Of a stretch of 10,255 nt of DNA, positions 1 through 6,869 are shown in pieces. Position 1 is the first letter of the stretch; each line of letters begins with the position of its first letter. The notes under the pieces were generated by a model. The model searched no databases. It saw only the letters and a list, made by a program, of their open reading frames with translations, and was not told the origin of the DNA. Both the position numbers and the translations under genes were made by a program. This DNA is from Acidobacteriota bacterium. Its GTDB lineage: Bacteria; Acidobacteriota; Vicinamibacteria; Vicinamibacterales; UBA2999. The stretch is from the NCBI GenBank assembly GCA_947478985.1, contig CANJYC010000048.1, positions 1 to 10,255 on the forward strand, read 5' to 3'.

Positions 1-1233
1 AACTGGCCGACGTTCAACCCGAACGCCTATCGGGAATCGAGCCTTGACGATCGGCGTAATCGCGCGGTTCAGGACCTCTACGAGCCCGGGTCGACGTTCA
101 AGATCGTCACCGCCTCAGGCGCGCTCGAGCAGCAGCTCGTGCATCCCGACGATCTCATCGACGTCCGGGGCGGCAGCATCCGCTTCGGATCGCGTGTCGT
201 GCGCGACACCCACGATTACGGCACGCTGACGTTCACCAACGTCATCGTCAAGTCGAGCAACGTCGGCGCCATCCGTGTGGGCCTGCGACTGGGCGCCGAG
301 CGGCTGGTCTCTTACGTCAATCGATTCGGATTCGGCCGGCGCTCGTCGCCGGATTTTCCCGGTGAGACGGCTGGCATCGTCTGGAAAGCGGACCGGCTGA
401 CTGAGAGCGCGCTCGCCTCGGTCTCGATGGGCTACCAGATCGGCGTCACCCCGCTGCAGATGGCCGCTGCCGTCAGCTCCGTGGCCAACGGTGGTGAGCT
501 CATCGAGCCGCGCGTGGTGCGGGCCGTCATCCGCAACGGCCAGCGCCTCCGCGTGCCGCGCAAGGTCGTCAATCGCACGGTGACCAAGGAAATCACCGCC
601 GAGATGACGGCGATGATGGAGGCGGTGGTCGCCGAGGGGACGGGCACACCTGCGCAGATGACCGGCTTCACGGTGGCGGGCAAGACCGGCACGGCGTCCA
701 AAGTCATCGCGGGCCGCTACTCGCGCTCGGAATACAACGCCTCGTTTGTCGGCTTCGTCCCGTCGCGCGATCCGGTCTTCACGATCGTGGTCGTCCTCGA
801 CTCTCCACACGGGAAGAACGGGTACTACGGCGGCCCGGTGTCGGCGCCGATCTTCAAGCGCATCGCTGCCGCCGCGCTCAGACAGTACGGCATCGGCCCC
901 ACGATCAATGCCGCGACGCCGCTCCTCGTCGCCCGGCATGATGCGGCTGCCGACATCGAACCCACAGCTGGTTCACCTGCACCGCCGGCCATTGTCACGC
1001 TCGCCGGCACGTCGCAGGCGTCCGCATCACTCTTTCCAGATCTGCGAGGGCTCGGGGCACGCGACGCGCTCCGATCGCTGTCGCGTCTTGGCGTGACTGC
1101 ACAGCTCAACGGCGCCGGCGTCGTCGTCGCGCAGCGGCCGGAGGCCGGCACCCCGATCGAACGCGGCGCGTCGAGCACGCTCTGGCTGGAACGCCAGGCG
1201 GGCCGGCATGTCGCGGGGCAGGAGCAGCCATGA
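1..1233 (+). CDS. ftsI: FtsI-type class B penicillin-binding protein (septal transpeptidase) with C-terminal PASTA domain, 5' end missing
   Basis: D,D-transpeptidase that cross-links septal peptidoglycan in the periplasm. Only the last 410 codons are present; the membrane anchor and non-catalytic N-terminal domain lie upstream of the window. All three active-site motifs are visible: STFK with the acylated serine (bases 91-102, codon 31 of the window), SSN (253-261) and KTGT (682-693). The family segment SFVGFVPSRDP follows KTGT. After the catalytic domain comes an Ala/Pro-rich linker, then a single PASTA domain (about 1033-1188) with its typical ending QRPEAGTPIERG. PASTA domains are found on Gram-positive PBP2x and SpoVD and on FtsI of some Gram-negative lineages, where they are thought to contact cell wall or lipid II. 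The stop overlaps the murE start in ATGA, so the two are probably translationally coupled. FtsI is preferred over an elongation PBP2 because of the dcw context. Identity is very sure; the true start cannot be seen. Confidence 0.96.
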   Translation, partial: NWPTFNPNAYRESSLDDRRNRAVQDLYEPGSTFKIVTASGALEQQLVHPDDLIDVRGGSIRFGSRVVRDTHDYGTLTFTNVIVKSSNVGAIRVGLRLGAERLVSYVNRFGFGRRSSPDFPGETAGIVWKADRLTESALASVSMGYQIGVTPLQMAAAVSSVANGGELIEPRVVRAVIRNGQRLRVPRKVVNRTVTKEITAEMTAMMEAVVAEGTGTPAQMTGFTVAGKTGTASKVIAGRYSRSEYNASFVGFVPSRDPVFTIVVVLDSPHGKNGYYGGPVSAPIFKRIAAAALRQYGIGPTINAATPLLVARHDAAADIEPTAGSPAPPAIVTLAGTSQASASLFPDLRGLGARDALRSLSRLGVTAQLNGAGVVVAQRPEAGTPIERGASSTLWLERQAGRHVAGQEQP

Positions 1234-2747
1234 CGGTCGGCGAACTGCTCCGGACGCTGGCACCGGTCATGCCACCAGATCAGCCGCTGGTGCTGCCCGC
1301 CGGCAACCCCGCGCTCGACGTCCCCTGCACTGGCGTGACCTGTGACTCACGCCGCGCGGCGCGAGGGGCGATCTTTGTGGCCTTGCGCGGCCTCAAGAGC
1401 GACGGCGCGGCGTTCGCGTCCGAGGCGCTGGCCAACGGCGCTGCTGCGATCGTGGCCGGCAGTCACCCGGACCATCGGACCGACGCGCCGTGGGTCGTGG
1501 TCCCGGACGCCCGGCTCGCGCTGGCGCTGCTTGCTGCCGAATATCACGGCCACCCGAGTCGCCAGATGCAGGTGGTCGGCATCACCGGCACCAACGGGAA
1601 GACCACGACGAGCTACCTGATCAACGCGATCTATGAAGCGGCCGGCGTCAGGTGCGGCCTGATGGGCACGGTGACCTATCGCATCGGCGATCGGGAGTTC
1701 GCAGCCACGCGGACCACGCCGGAGGCGCCCGAGCTCCAGCTGCTGATGCGCCAGATGGTGACGGGCGGCTGCGGCGCGTGCGTCATGGAAGTGTCGTCAC
1801 ACGCGCTTGCGCTCCGTCGTGCCGACGGCATCCGGTTCGCAGCCGGCGTCTTCTCGAACTTGACGCGCGACCACCTCGACTTTCACGCCGACATGGACGA
1901 CTACTTCGCGGCCAAGCGGCGGCTCTTCGAGATGCTGGCGCCGGACGCGCCTGCGGTCGTCAACCTCGATGATCCAAGGGGGCCGGGACTTGCCGAGGCC
2001 GTTGCGCACCCGGTCACCTACGCGATCAACAGGGCGGCCGACGTGACACCGGGCCCGTTGTCCTTCTCGCTGACCGGGCTGGACTTCGACGTGCGCACAC
2101 CACAGGGCACGGTGCACGTGCAGTCGAAGCTGATCGGCAAGCCGAACGTTTACAACATCCTCGCCGCCGTCGGCGTGACCGCCGCGCTCGGGCTGCCTCT
2201 TGACGCCATCGCACGCGGCGTCCGTGAGCTGCGCGGCGTGCCGGGCCGCTTCGAGGTGGTCTCGGCCGCGGGGGACGACATCACGGTGCTCGTCGACTAC
2301 GCCCACACCGACGACGCGTTGCGCAACCTGCTCGAAACAGCCCGGCCGCTCGCCGCCCGCCGCCTGATCACGGTGTTCGGCGCCGGCGGCGATCGCGACC
2401 GCTCGAAGCGTCCGCTCATGGGCATGGTGGCCGCGCGCCTCAGCGACGTTGTGGTGATCACGTCTGACAACCCGCGCAGCGAGGAGCCGGAGCGGATCAT
2501 CGACGAGGTGCAGCGCGGTGCCGCGCCGGAGACGCGCCAGCGCGGGGCGGAGATTGTTGCCATCGCGGATCGCCGCGAGGCGATCCTGCACGCCATCGCC
2601 GCGGCTGGCGCAGGGGATGTCGTGCTCGTGGCGGGCAAGGGACACGAGAAGTACCAGGAGATTGGCGGCCGTGTGCTGCCGTTCGACGACGTGGCGGTGG
2701 CGCACGAGGCGCTGGCCGCACGGCGCCTGAAGTCGCGGGTCGGGTGA
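1230..2747 (+). CDS. murE: UDP-MurNAc-tripeptide synthetase, probably meso-DAP-adding (MurE)
   Basis: Cytoplasmic ATP-dependent ligase adding the third residue to UDP-MurNAc-L-Ala-D-Glu. The 505 aa length is normal. Visible motifs are the ATP P-loop GITGTNGKTTT (117-127), TTPEAPELQ (162-170, usually TTPES), the MEVSSHAL segment (about 186-193), RDHLDFH (213-219), and the probable carbamylated lysine K229 in the AKRRLF segment. Further on are NVYNILAA (306-313), GRFE with the invariant Arg340, DYAHTDDAL (356-364), DNPR (413-416) and GKGHEKYQ (469-476). DNPR is the signature of enzymes that select meso-diaminopimelate; lysine-adding MurE differs here. The ATG at 1230 overlaps the ftsI stop and follows AGGAG (1220-1224) at a spacing of 5 bases, which supports this start. 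The gene ends in a GTGA overlap with murF. The assignment of the enzyme is secure; meso-DAP specificity is inferred from the motif. Confidence 0.97.
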   Translation: MTVGELLRTLAPVMPPDQPLVLPAGNPALDVPCTGVTCDSRRAARGAIFVALRGLKSDGAAFASEALANGAAAIVAGSHPDHRTDAPWVVVPDARLALALLAAEYHGHPSRQMQVVGITGTNGKTTTSYLINAIYEAAGVRCGLMGTVTYRIGDREFAATRTTPEAPELQLLMRQMVTGGCGACVMEVSSHALALRRADGIRFAAGVFSNLTRDHLDFHADMDDYFAAKRRLFEMLAPDAPAVVNLDDPRGPGLAEAVAHPVTYAINRAADVTPGPLSFSLTGLDFDVRTPQGTVHVQSKLIGKPNVYNILAAVGVTAALGLPLDAIARGVRELRGVPGRFEVVSAAGDDITVLVDYAHTDDALRNLLETARPLAARRLITVFGAGGDRDRSKRPLMGMVAARLSDVVVITSDNPRSEEPERIIDEVQRGAAPETRQRGAEIVAIADRREAILHAIAAAGAGDVVLVAGKGHEKYQEIGGRVLPFDDVAVAHEALAARRLKSRVG

Positions 2748-4171
2748 GCGCAGTCGGATTGACGCTGGCGTGGACGGCGGACGCGGTGCGAGGGCGCATC
2801 GTCTCCGGCGAACCGGGGCTTGAGGTCGGGCCCGTCACGACGGATACGCGCGCGCTCGAACCAGGCACGTGTTTCGTGGCGCTTAAGGGGCCGAATTTCG
2901 ACGGCCATGCGTTCGTTGCCGACGCGTTCGCCAGAGGCGCGACGACGGCGATCGTCGACGGCAGCTTCGCCAGGACCGGTGCGGGCCGTCCGGCCGGGAC
3001 GGGCCAGTGGGGTGAGGTCGGGCTGATCGCGGTCGACGACACGCTGCGGGCACTGCAGGACCTGGCGCACGCGGTACGGGTGGCGGCGGGGACGCGAGTC
3101 GTCGCGATCACGGGCAGCGCGGGGAAGACGACGACGAAAGACACGATTGCGGCGTTTCTCGGGGTGCGTTTCAGCGTCGTGAAGAACAAGGGAAACCTGA
3201 ACAACCACATCGGCCTGCCGCTCTCGCTGATGCAGCTGCGAAGCGGGCCGGATGTGGCCGTGATGGAACTGGGCATGAATCACGCGGGAGAAATCAGCAC
3301 GCTGATGGCAATCGCCGAACCGGACGTCCGGGTCTGGACGAACGTGGGCGATGCCCACCTCGGCTTCTTTGCGTCTCCCGATGCGATCGCTGATGCCAAG
3401 GCGGAGATTCTCGAGCGGGCCGACCGCGACGACCTGCTGGTGAGCAATGCCGACGATCCGCTGGTCGCGACGCGGGTGCGCGCGTTTGCCGGACGCCGGC
3501 TGACGTTCGGGATGGGCGAGGGCGCCGACGTGCGCGCGCTCGACATCGAGGATCGCGGCATCGACGGCATGCGCGCGCGTGTCAGGACGCCGGCGGGTGA
3601 GCGCGTGATCGAGACGCCGCTGCTTGGCCGCGGCAATCTGTCGAATGTGCTGGCGGCCACCGCCGTGGCGATTGACGCCGGCGTCGGGCTCGAGGACCTC
3701 GTGTCGGTTGCGGCGCGCCTGCAGCCGGCCGACCGAAGGGGATGCGTACATCGCCTGGCGGGTGGCGTCACGCTGATCGACGATTCGTACAACTCCAGCC
3801 CCGCCGCGTTGCGCCGCGCGCTCGACGTGGTGGAGAAGGAGACGCGGGCCTCCAGGAAGATCGCCGTGCTCGGCGAGATGCTCGAGCTCGGCGAGCATGC
3901 GACGCGGCTCCATGAAGAATCCGGCCGCGCTGCCGCGTCATCAGGGCTGCGATTGCTCTTCACGGTGGGCGGCCCGGCTGCACGGGCCATGGCCAATGCT
4001 GCGGTCTCCGGTGGGATGCCGCAGTCAGCCGTGATCTACGTCGAGACGAGCGAGGCGGCGTCGGCGATGGTGACGGCGGCGCTTCGCGCAGGCGATCTGG
4101 TGCTGGTGAAGGGGTCCCGCGGCACGCGGACCGACATCGTGGCGGACCGTATCGCGGCGGAGTTCGCCTGA
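2744..4171 (+). CDS. murF: UDP-MurNAc-tripeptide:D-alanyl-D-alanine ligase (MurF)
   Basis: Cytoplasmic ATP-dependent ligase that adds the D-Ala-D-Ala dipeptide and completes the UDP-MurNAc-pentapeptide. The length of 475 aa is normal. Motifs seen are the N-terminal substrate domain segment TDTRALEPGTCFVALKG (33-49), the P-loop AITGSAGKTTTKD (121-133), NKGNLNNHIGLPL (148-160), MELGMNHAGEI (174-184), the probable carbamylated lysine in DAKAEIL (K219), GNLSNVLAA (297-305), the invariant Arg at about 332, IDDSYNSSPAAL (345-356), LGEMLELGE (376-384) and KGSRGTRTD (456-464). The GTG start at 2744 overlaps the murE stop as GTGA. There is no strong Shine-Dalgarno sequence, so coupling to murE translation is likely. 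A TTG at 2759 is a possible alternative that would remove five residues. The stop overlaps mraY by one base (TGATG). Confidence 0.97.
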   Translation: MSAVGLTLAWTADAVRGRIVSGEPGLEVGPVTTDTRALEPGTCFVALKGPNFDGHAFVADAFARGATTAIVDGSFARTGAGRPAGTGQWGEVGLIAVDDTLRALQDLAHAVRVAAGTRVVAITGSAGKTTTKDTIAAFLGVRFSVVKNKGNLNNHIGLPLSLMQLRSGPDVAVMELGMNHAGEISTLMAIAEPDVRVWTNVGDAHLGFFASPDAIADAKAEILERADRDDLLVSNADDPLVATRVRAFAGRRLTFGMGEGADVRALDIEDRGIDGMRARVRTPAGERVIETPLLGRGNLSNVLAATAVAIDAGVGLEDLVSVAARLQPADRRGCVHRLAGGVTLIDDSYNSSPAALRRALDVVEKETRASRKIAVLGEMLELGEHATRLHEESGRAAASSGLRLLFTVGGPAARAMANAAVSGGMPQSAVIYVETSEAASAMVTAALRAGDLVLVKGSRGTRTDIVADRIAAEFA

Positions 4172-5271
4172 TGCTCTATTACCTCCTGCCGCCGCTCGCC
4201 GCCGTGTCGCCCTACCTGGGCGTATTCAACGTGGTGCGTTACATCACGTTCCGCACGGCCGCGGCCAGCCTGACCGCGCTGCTCATCAGTCTTCTTGTCG
4301 GGCCATGGCTCATCCGGACGCTGCGGGAATTCCAGATCGGCCAGGTCATCCGGCAGGAAGGTCCGCAGTCGCACCGCGCCAAGGCCGGCACGCCGACGAT
4401 GGGCGGATTGCTGATCCTGACCGCATCGGTTGTGCCGACACTGCTGTGGGCCGACCTGTCGAATCCCTATATCTGGATTGCACTGCTGGCGACCATCGGC
4501 TTCGGGGCGGTCGGCTATGCCGACGACTATCTGAAGATCACGCGGCGTTCCCATCACGGGCTGCGGCCGCGCTACAAGATGGGCGGACAGCTGGTCATCG
4601 GCCTCGGCGTAGGGCTGGCCGTGCTGCTGCTCTCCGAGTTGAATCCGCCGCTCTACAACACGCGGCTCATCTTCCCGTTCTTCAAGAACCTGATACCCGA
4701 TCTCGGCTGGATGTACGTCCCCTTTGCCGCATTCGTGCTGATCGCGTGGTCCAATGCCGTGAATCTGACGGACGGGCTCGACGGCCTGGCCATCAGCACG
4801 TTCGGCGTGTCGGCCGCCGCCTACACGGCGCTGGCCTACGTCACGGGCCACGCCGTCCTGGCCAACTATCTCCTCCTCGTCCGCTTCTCACCGGCGGGCG
4901 AGCTGACGATCTTCTGCGGCGCGCTGGTCGGCGCCAGCCTGGGCTTCCTCTGGTACAACTCGTACCCCGCCGAGATCTTCATGGGCGACGTCGGCTCACT
5001 CGCGCTGGGTGGCGCCCTTGGCACGGTCGCGATCCTGATCAAGCAGGAACTGCTGCTCGTCATCGTCGGCGGCATCTTCGTGATGGAGGCCGCCTCGGTC
5101 GTCATCCAGGTCGCCTCCTTCAAGCTCACAGGGAATCGCGTCTTCAAGATGGCGCCGCTCCACCATCACTTCGAGCTGCTCGGCTGGAGTGAGCCGAAGG
5201 TGATCTCCCGCTTTCTGATCATGGCTGTGATCTTCGCGCTCTTCAGCCTCACGACGTTGAAGCTCCGGTGA
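4171..5271 (+). CDS. mraY: Phospho-MurNAc-pentapeptide transferase (MraY)
   Basis: Polytopic inner-membrane enzyme that transfers phospho-MurNAc-pentapeptide from UDP to undecaprenyl phosphate, making lipid I. The length of 366 aa is close to the usual 360, and multiple hydrophobic stretches fit the expected ten membrane segments. Key motifs are GPQSHRAKAGTPTMGG (64-79), DDYLK with the catalytic-site aspartates D118/D119 (118-122), NLTDGLDGLA (198-207), FMGDVGS (270-276, containing the third conserved Asp) and MAPLHHHFELLGW with the histidine triad (327-339). The ATG at 4171 overlaps the murF stop (TGATG) and has GGAG at 4159-4162, eight bases upstream, which makes the start convincing. Its stop is followed after 4 bases by murD. 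It belongs to the same transcription unit as murF and murD by spacing. Confidence 0.98.
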   Translation: MLYYLLPPLAAVSPYLGVFNVVRYITFRTAAASLTALLISLLVGPWLIRTLREFQIGQVIRQEGPQSHRAKAGTPTMGGLLILTASVVPTLLWADLSNPYIWIALLATIGFGAVGYADDYLKITRRSHHGLRPRYKMGGQLVIGLGVGLAVLLLSELNPPLYNTRLIFPFFKNLIPDLGWMYVPFAAFVLIAWSNAVNLTDGLDGLAISTFGVSAAAYTALAYVTGHAVLANYLLLVRFSPAGELTIFCGALVGASLGFLWYNSYPAEIFMGDVGSLALGGALGTVAILIKQELLLVIVGGIFVMEAASVVIQVASFKLTGNRVFKMAPLHHHFELLGWSEPKVISRFLIMAVIFALFSLTTLKLR

Positions 5272-5275
5272 TGGC

Positions 5276-6646
5276 ATGGAACAGGTTGTCTTCTCGGTCA
5301 GCGGCAAACGGGTGGTGGTGGTCGGTGCCGCGCGCAGCGGCGTCGCGGCGGCGGAGCTGCTGGTTCGCCGAGGGGCATCGGTGATGCTGACCGAAAGCCG
5401 CCACGCCTTCGATGAGGCCGAGCGTCTGCGAGCGGCCGGCGTCGCGCTGGAGCTCGGCGGCCATCGTGCGGACACGCTGGCGGGCGCCGACCTGATCGTG
5501 GTGAGCCCGGGCGTGCCGGTGGACCAGCCGGTGTTCGACGCGGCACGCGCGCGCGGTGTCGAGATCATGGGCGAGCTCGAGCTGGCGTCGCGCTTCGTCA
5601 AGGGGCGCATCATCGCCATCACGGGGACGAAAGGGAAGTCGACGACGACGACGCTCGTGGGACGGATGCTGTCGGCTGCCGGCAGGACCGTGCTCGTGGG
5701 CGGCAACATCGGCGTTCCCGTGAGCGCGCACGTGGACCAGTCGACGCCCGAGACGCTTCATGTCGTCGAGACCAGCAGCTTCCAGCTCGAGACGACATCG
5801 GCATTCCGGCCGTGGATCGCCGTCTGGCTGAACATCGCCGCGGACCACCTGGATCGCCATCCGACGGTGGAGTCATACGTCGATGCCAAGGCGCGCATCT
5901 TTGCCAATCAGAGAACGGGCGACTGGGCCGTCGTCAACGCCGACGACCCGCAGGTGATGACCCGTAGTACGGCGACCAACGCGCGCCTCGTCACGTTCTC
6001 GCTGGCCGGTGCAGCCGACGCCGGGTTCGCCGTCGACGGCGACTGGATTGTGACGCGCACCGCAACGGGACGCGACCGGGTGCTGCCGGTGTCAGCCGTG
6101 GAGCTGACCGGACGCCACATGCTGAACAACGTGCTGGCCGCGGTTGCCGTCAGCGCGATTGCCGACGTGACGCCGGCCTCGATGACGGAGGCGCTGCGCG
6201 GATTTCACGGGCTGGAGCACGTGATGGAGCCGGCCGGCGAGTTCCAGGGCGTGCGATTCGTCAACGACTCCAAGGCGACCAATGTCGAGGCGGCGCGGCG
6301 GTCGATTGAAAGTTTCGACCGTGGCGTGGTCGCCATTGTCGGCGGCAAGTTCAAGGGCGGAGACCTGCGTGATCTGCGCGGGCCGCTGTCCACCCGCGGA
6401 CGGGCCGTGATTGCCATTGGCGAGGCGGCGCCGCTGGTGCGTGAGGCGCTCGCTGGCGTGGTGCCTGTTGTGGAGGCGGCGTCGATGAGGGAGGCCGTGC
6501 GGCGTGGCTACGAGGCCGCCTCGCCGGACGGCGTGGTGCTGCTGGCGCCGGCGTGCGCCAGTTTCGACTGGTTCAGGGATTACGCGGAACGTGGACGGAC
6601 CTTCAAGTACGAGGTCCAACAGATGCAGGAAAGGTCGCGCTGCTGA
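5276..6646 (+). CDS. murD: UDP-MurNAc-L-alanine:D-glutamate ligase (MurD) with two atypical conserved positions
   Basis: Cytoplasmic ligase that adds D-Glu to UDP-MurNAc-L-Ala. The length of 456 aa is normal. Motifs seen are the N-terminal nucleotide-binding segment VVVVGAARSG (13-22), the P-loop ITGTKGKSTTT (115-125), GNIGVP (143-148), ETSSFQLE (165-172), AADHLDRH (188-195), the likely carbamylated K205, NDSKATN (330-336), GGKFKGGD (356-363) and LAPACASFDWFRDYAERG (423-440). Two positions differ from the Mur consensus. The usual G-x-H-N-x-x-N-A-L reads GRHMLNNVL, with Met282 for the first Asn. The usual G-L-P-H-R-x-E reads GLEHVME, with Val316 for the Arg. The other three Mur ligases here keep both residues. 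The ATG at 5276 gives a natural N-terminus four bases after the mraY stop; no clear Shine-Dalgarno is visible. The ATG at 5271 is in another frame. The gene is followed by the only long gap in the cluster. Confidence 0.96.
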   Translation: MEQVVFSVSGKRVVVVGAARSGVAAAELLVRRGASVMLTESRHAFDEAERLRAAGVALELGGHRADTLAGADLIVVSPGVPVDQPVFDAARARGVEIMGELELASRFVKGRIIAITGTKGKSTTTTLVGRMLSAAGRTVLVGGNIGVPVSAHVDQSTPETLHVVETSSFQLETTSAFRPWIAVWLNIAADHLDRHPTVESYVDAKARIFANQRTGDWAVVNADDPQVMTRSTATNARLVTFSLAGAADAGFAVDGDWIVTRTATGRDRVLPVSAVELTGRHMLNNVLAAVAVSAIADVTPASMTEALRGFHGLEHVMEPAGEFQGVRFVNDSKATNVEAARRSIESFDRGVVAIVGGKFKGGDLRDLRGPLSTRGRAVIAIGEAAPLVREALAGVVPVVEAASMREAVRRGYEAASPDGVVLLAPACASFDWFRDYAERGRTFKYEVQQMQERSRC

Positions 6647-6648
6647 TG

Positions 6649-6779
6649 GCGTGAACGGTGAGCAGTCGTCAGTCGGCTTGGCGCGGGTGAGGGCCTACCG
6701 CTGGGAACGCAGACTACCCCGGTCTGCGAGGTGGGTGTCTCTCTCCACGAGCCGACTGATGACCGCTGACCGTTCACGC
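6649..6779. repeat. Long imperfect inverted repeat in the murD-ftsW gap (possible MITE/REP-like element)
   Basis: The left arm 6649-6678 and right arm 6750-6779 are reverse complements over 30 bases at 27 of 30 positions. The mismatches fall at 6660, 6664 and 6668, the last forming a G-U pair in RNA. The arms begin GCGTGAACGG and end CCGTTCACGC. The 71-base centre holds its own hairpin (6708-6728). No T-run follows, so it does not look like a Rho-independent terminator. It starts two bases after the murD stop. There is no transposase and no obvious target-site duplication. It could be a small non-autonomous mobile or extragenic palindromic element, or a structured RNA in the ftsW leader; the sequence alone does not decide. 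Confidence 0.75.
6708..6728 (+). other. Inner hairpin inside the long inverted repeat
   Basis: CGCAGAC (6708-6714) pairs perfectly with GTCTGCG (6722-6728) around a 7-base loop. This places a second stem in the centre of the long palindrome, so the transcript could form a long outer stem capped by a smaller one. Its role is unknown. Confidence 0.55.
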
Positions 6780-6869
6780 GAGATCGGGATCCTTACCGAT
6801 CCCGGTATTGCCGCGCAAACAACTATGTCGGATCGAGCCGTGAAGAACTTTATGGGCGGCGAACTTTAA
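6759..6869 (+). other. Possible small leader ORF overlapping the ftsW start (TAATG)
   Basis: An open frame starts at the ATG at 6759, inside the right arm of the inverted repeat, and encodes 36 residues. A later in-frame ATG at 6825 would give only 14 residues (MSDRAVKNFMGGEL). Its TAA at 6867-6869 overlaps the ftsW ATG by one base, a geometry that would allow coupled translation. I recognise no family, and a 36-codon open frame is easily produced by chance at this base composition, so confidence is low. Confidence 0.15.
6783..6806 (+). other. Second hairpin in the ftsW leader
   Basis: ATCGGGATC (6783-6791) pairs with GATCCCGGT (6798-6806) over nine positions, one of them G-U, around a 6-base loop. 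It lies outside the long inverted repeat and about 60 bases before ftsW. No T-run follows, so termination is unlikely; an mRNA-stability or leader structure is possible. The rest of the gap to 6868 shows no convincing promoter that I can identify. Confidence 0.5.

Noticed and set aside
115..939. A 274-codon minus-strand frame opposite ftsI, and similar frames opposite murD, murG and murC
   Set aside because: They mirror the coding strand, are Arg/Asp/His-rich, lack recognisable domains and have no independent ribosome sites or operon logic.
2297..3913. A 538-codon open frame on the minus strand across the end of murE and most of murF
   Set aside because: It is antisense to two clear Mur ligase genes with complete motifs. 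Long antisense open frames are expected where third positions are rich in G/C. The translated text is Arg/Ala/His-rich and has no family motifs.
4305..5192. A 295-codon plus-strand frame within mraY
   Set aside because: It is an out-of-frame shadow of mraY, very Arg-rich, while the mraY frame has all its catalytic motifs.
5271..5273. ATG overlapping the mraY stop as a possible murD start
   Set aside because: It is in a different frame from murD. The ATG at 5276 is in frame and gives a normal MurD N-terminus.
6649..6779. The long inverted repeat as a Rho-independent terminator for murD
   Set aside because: There is no T-rich tract after the right arm, and the loop is far longer than in normal terminators.
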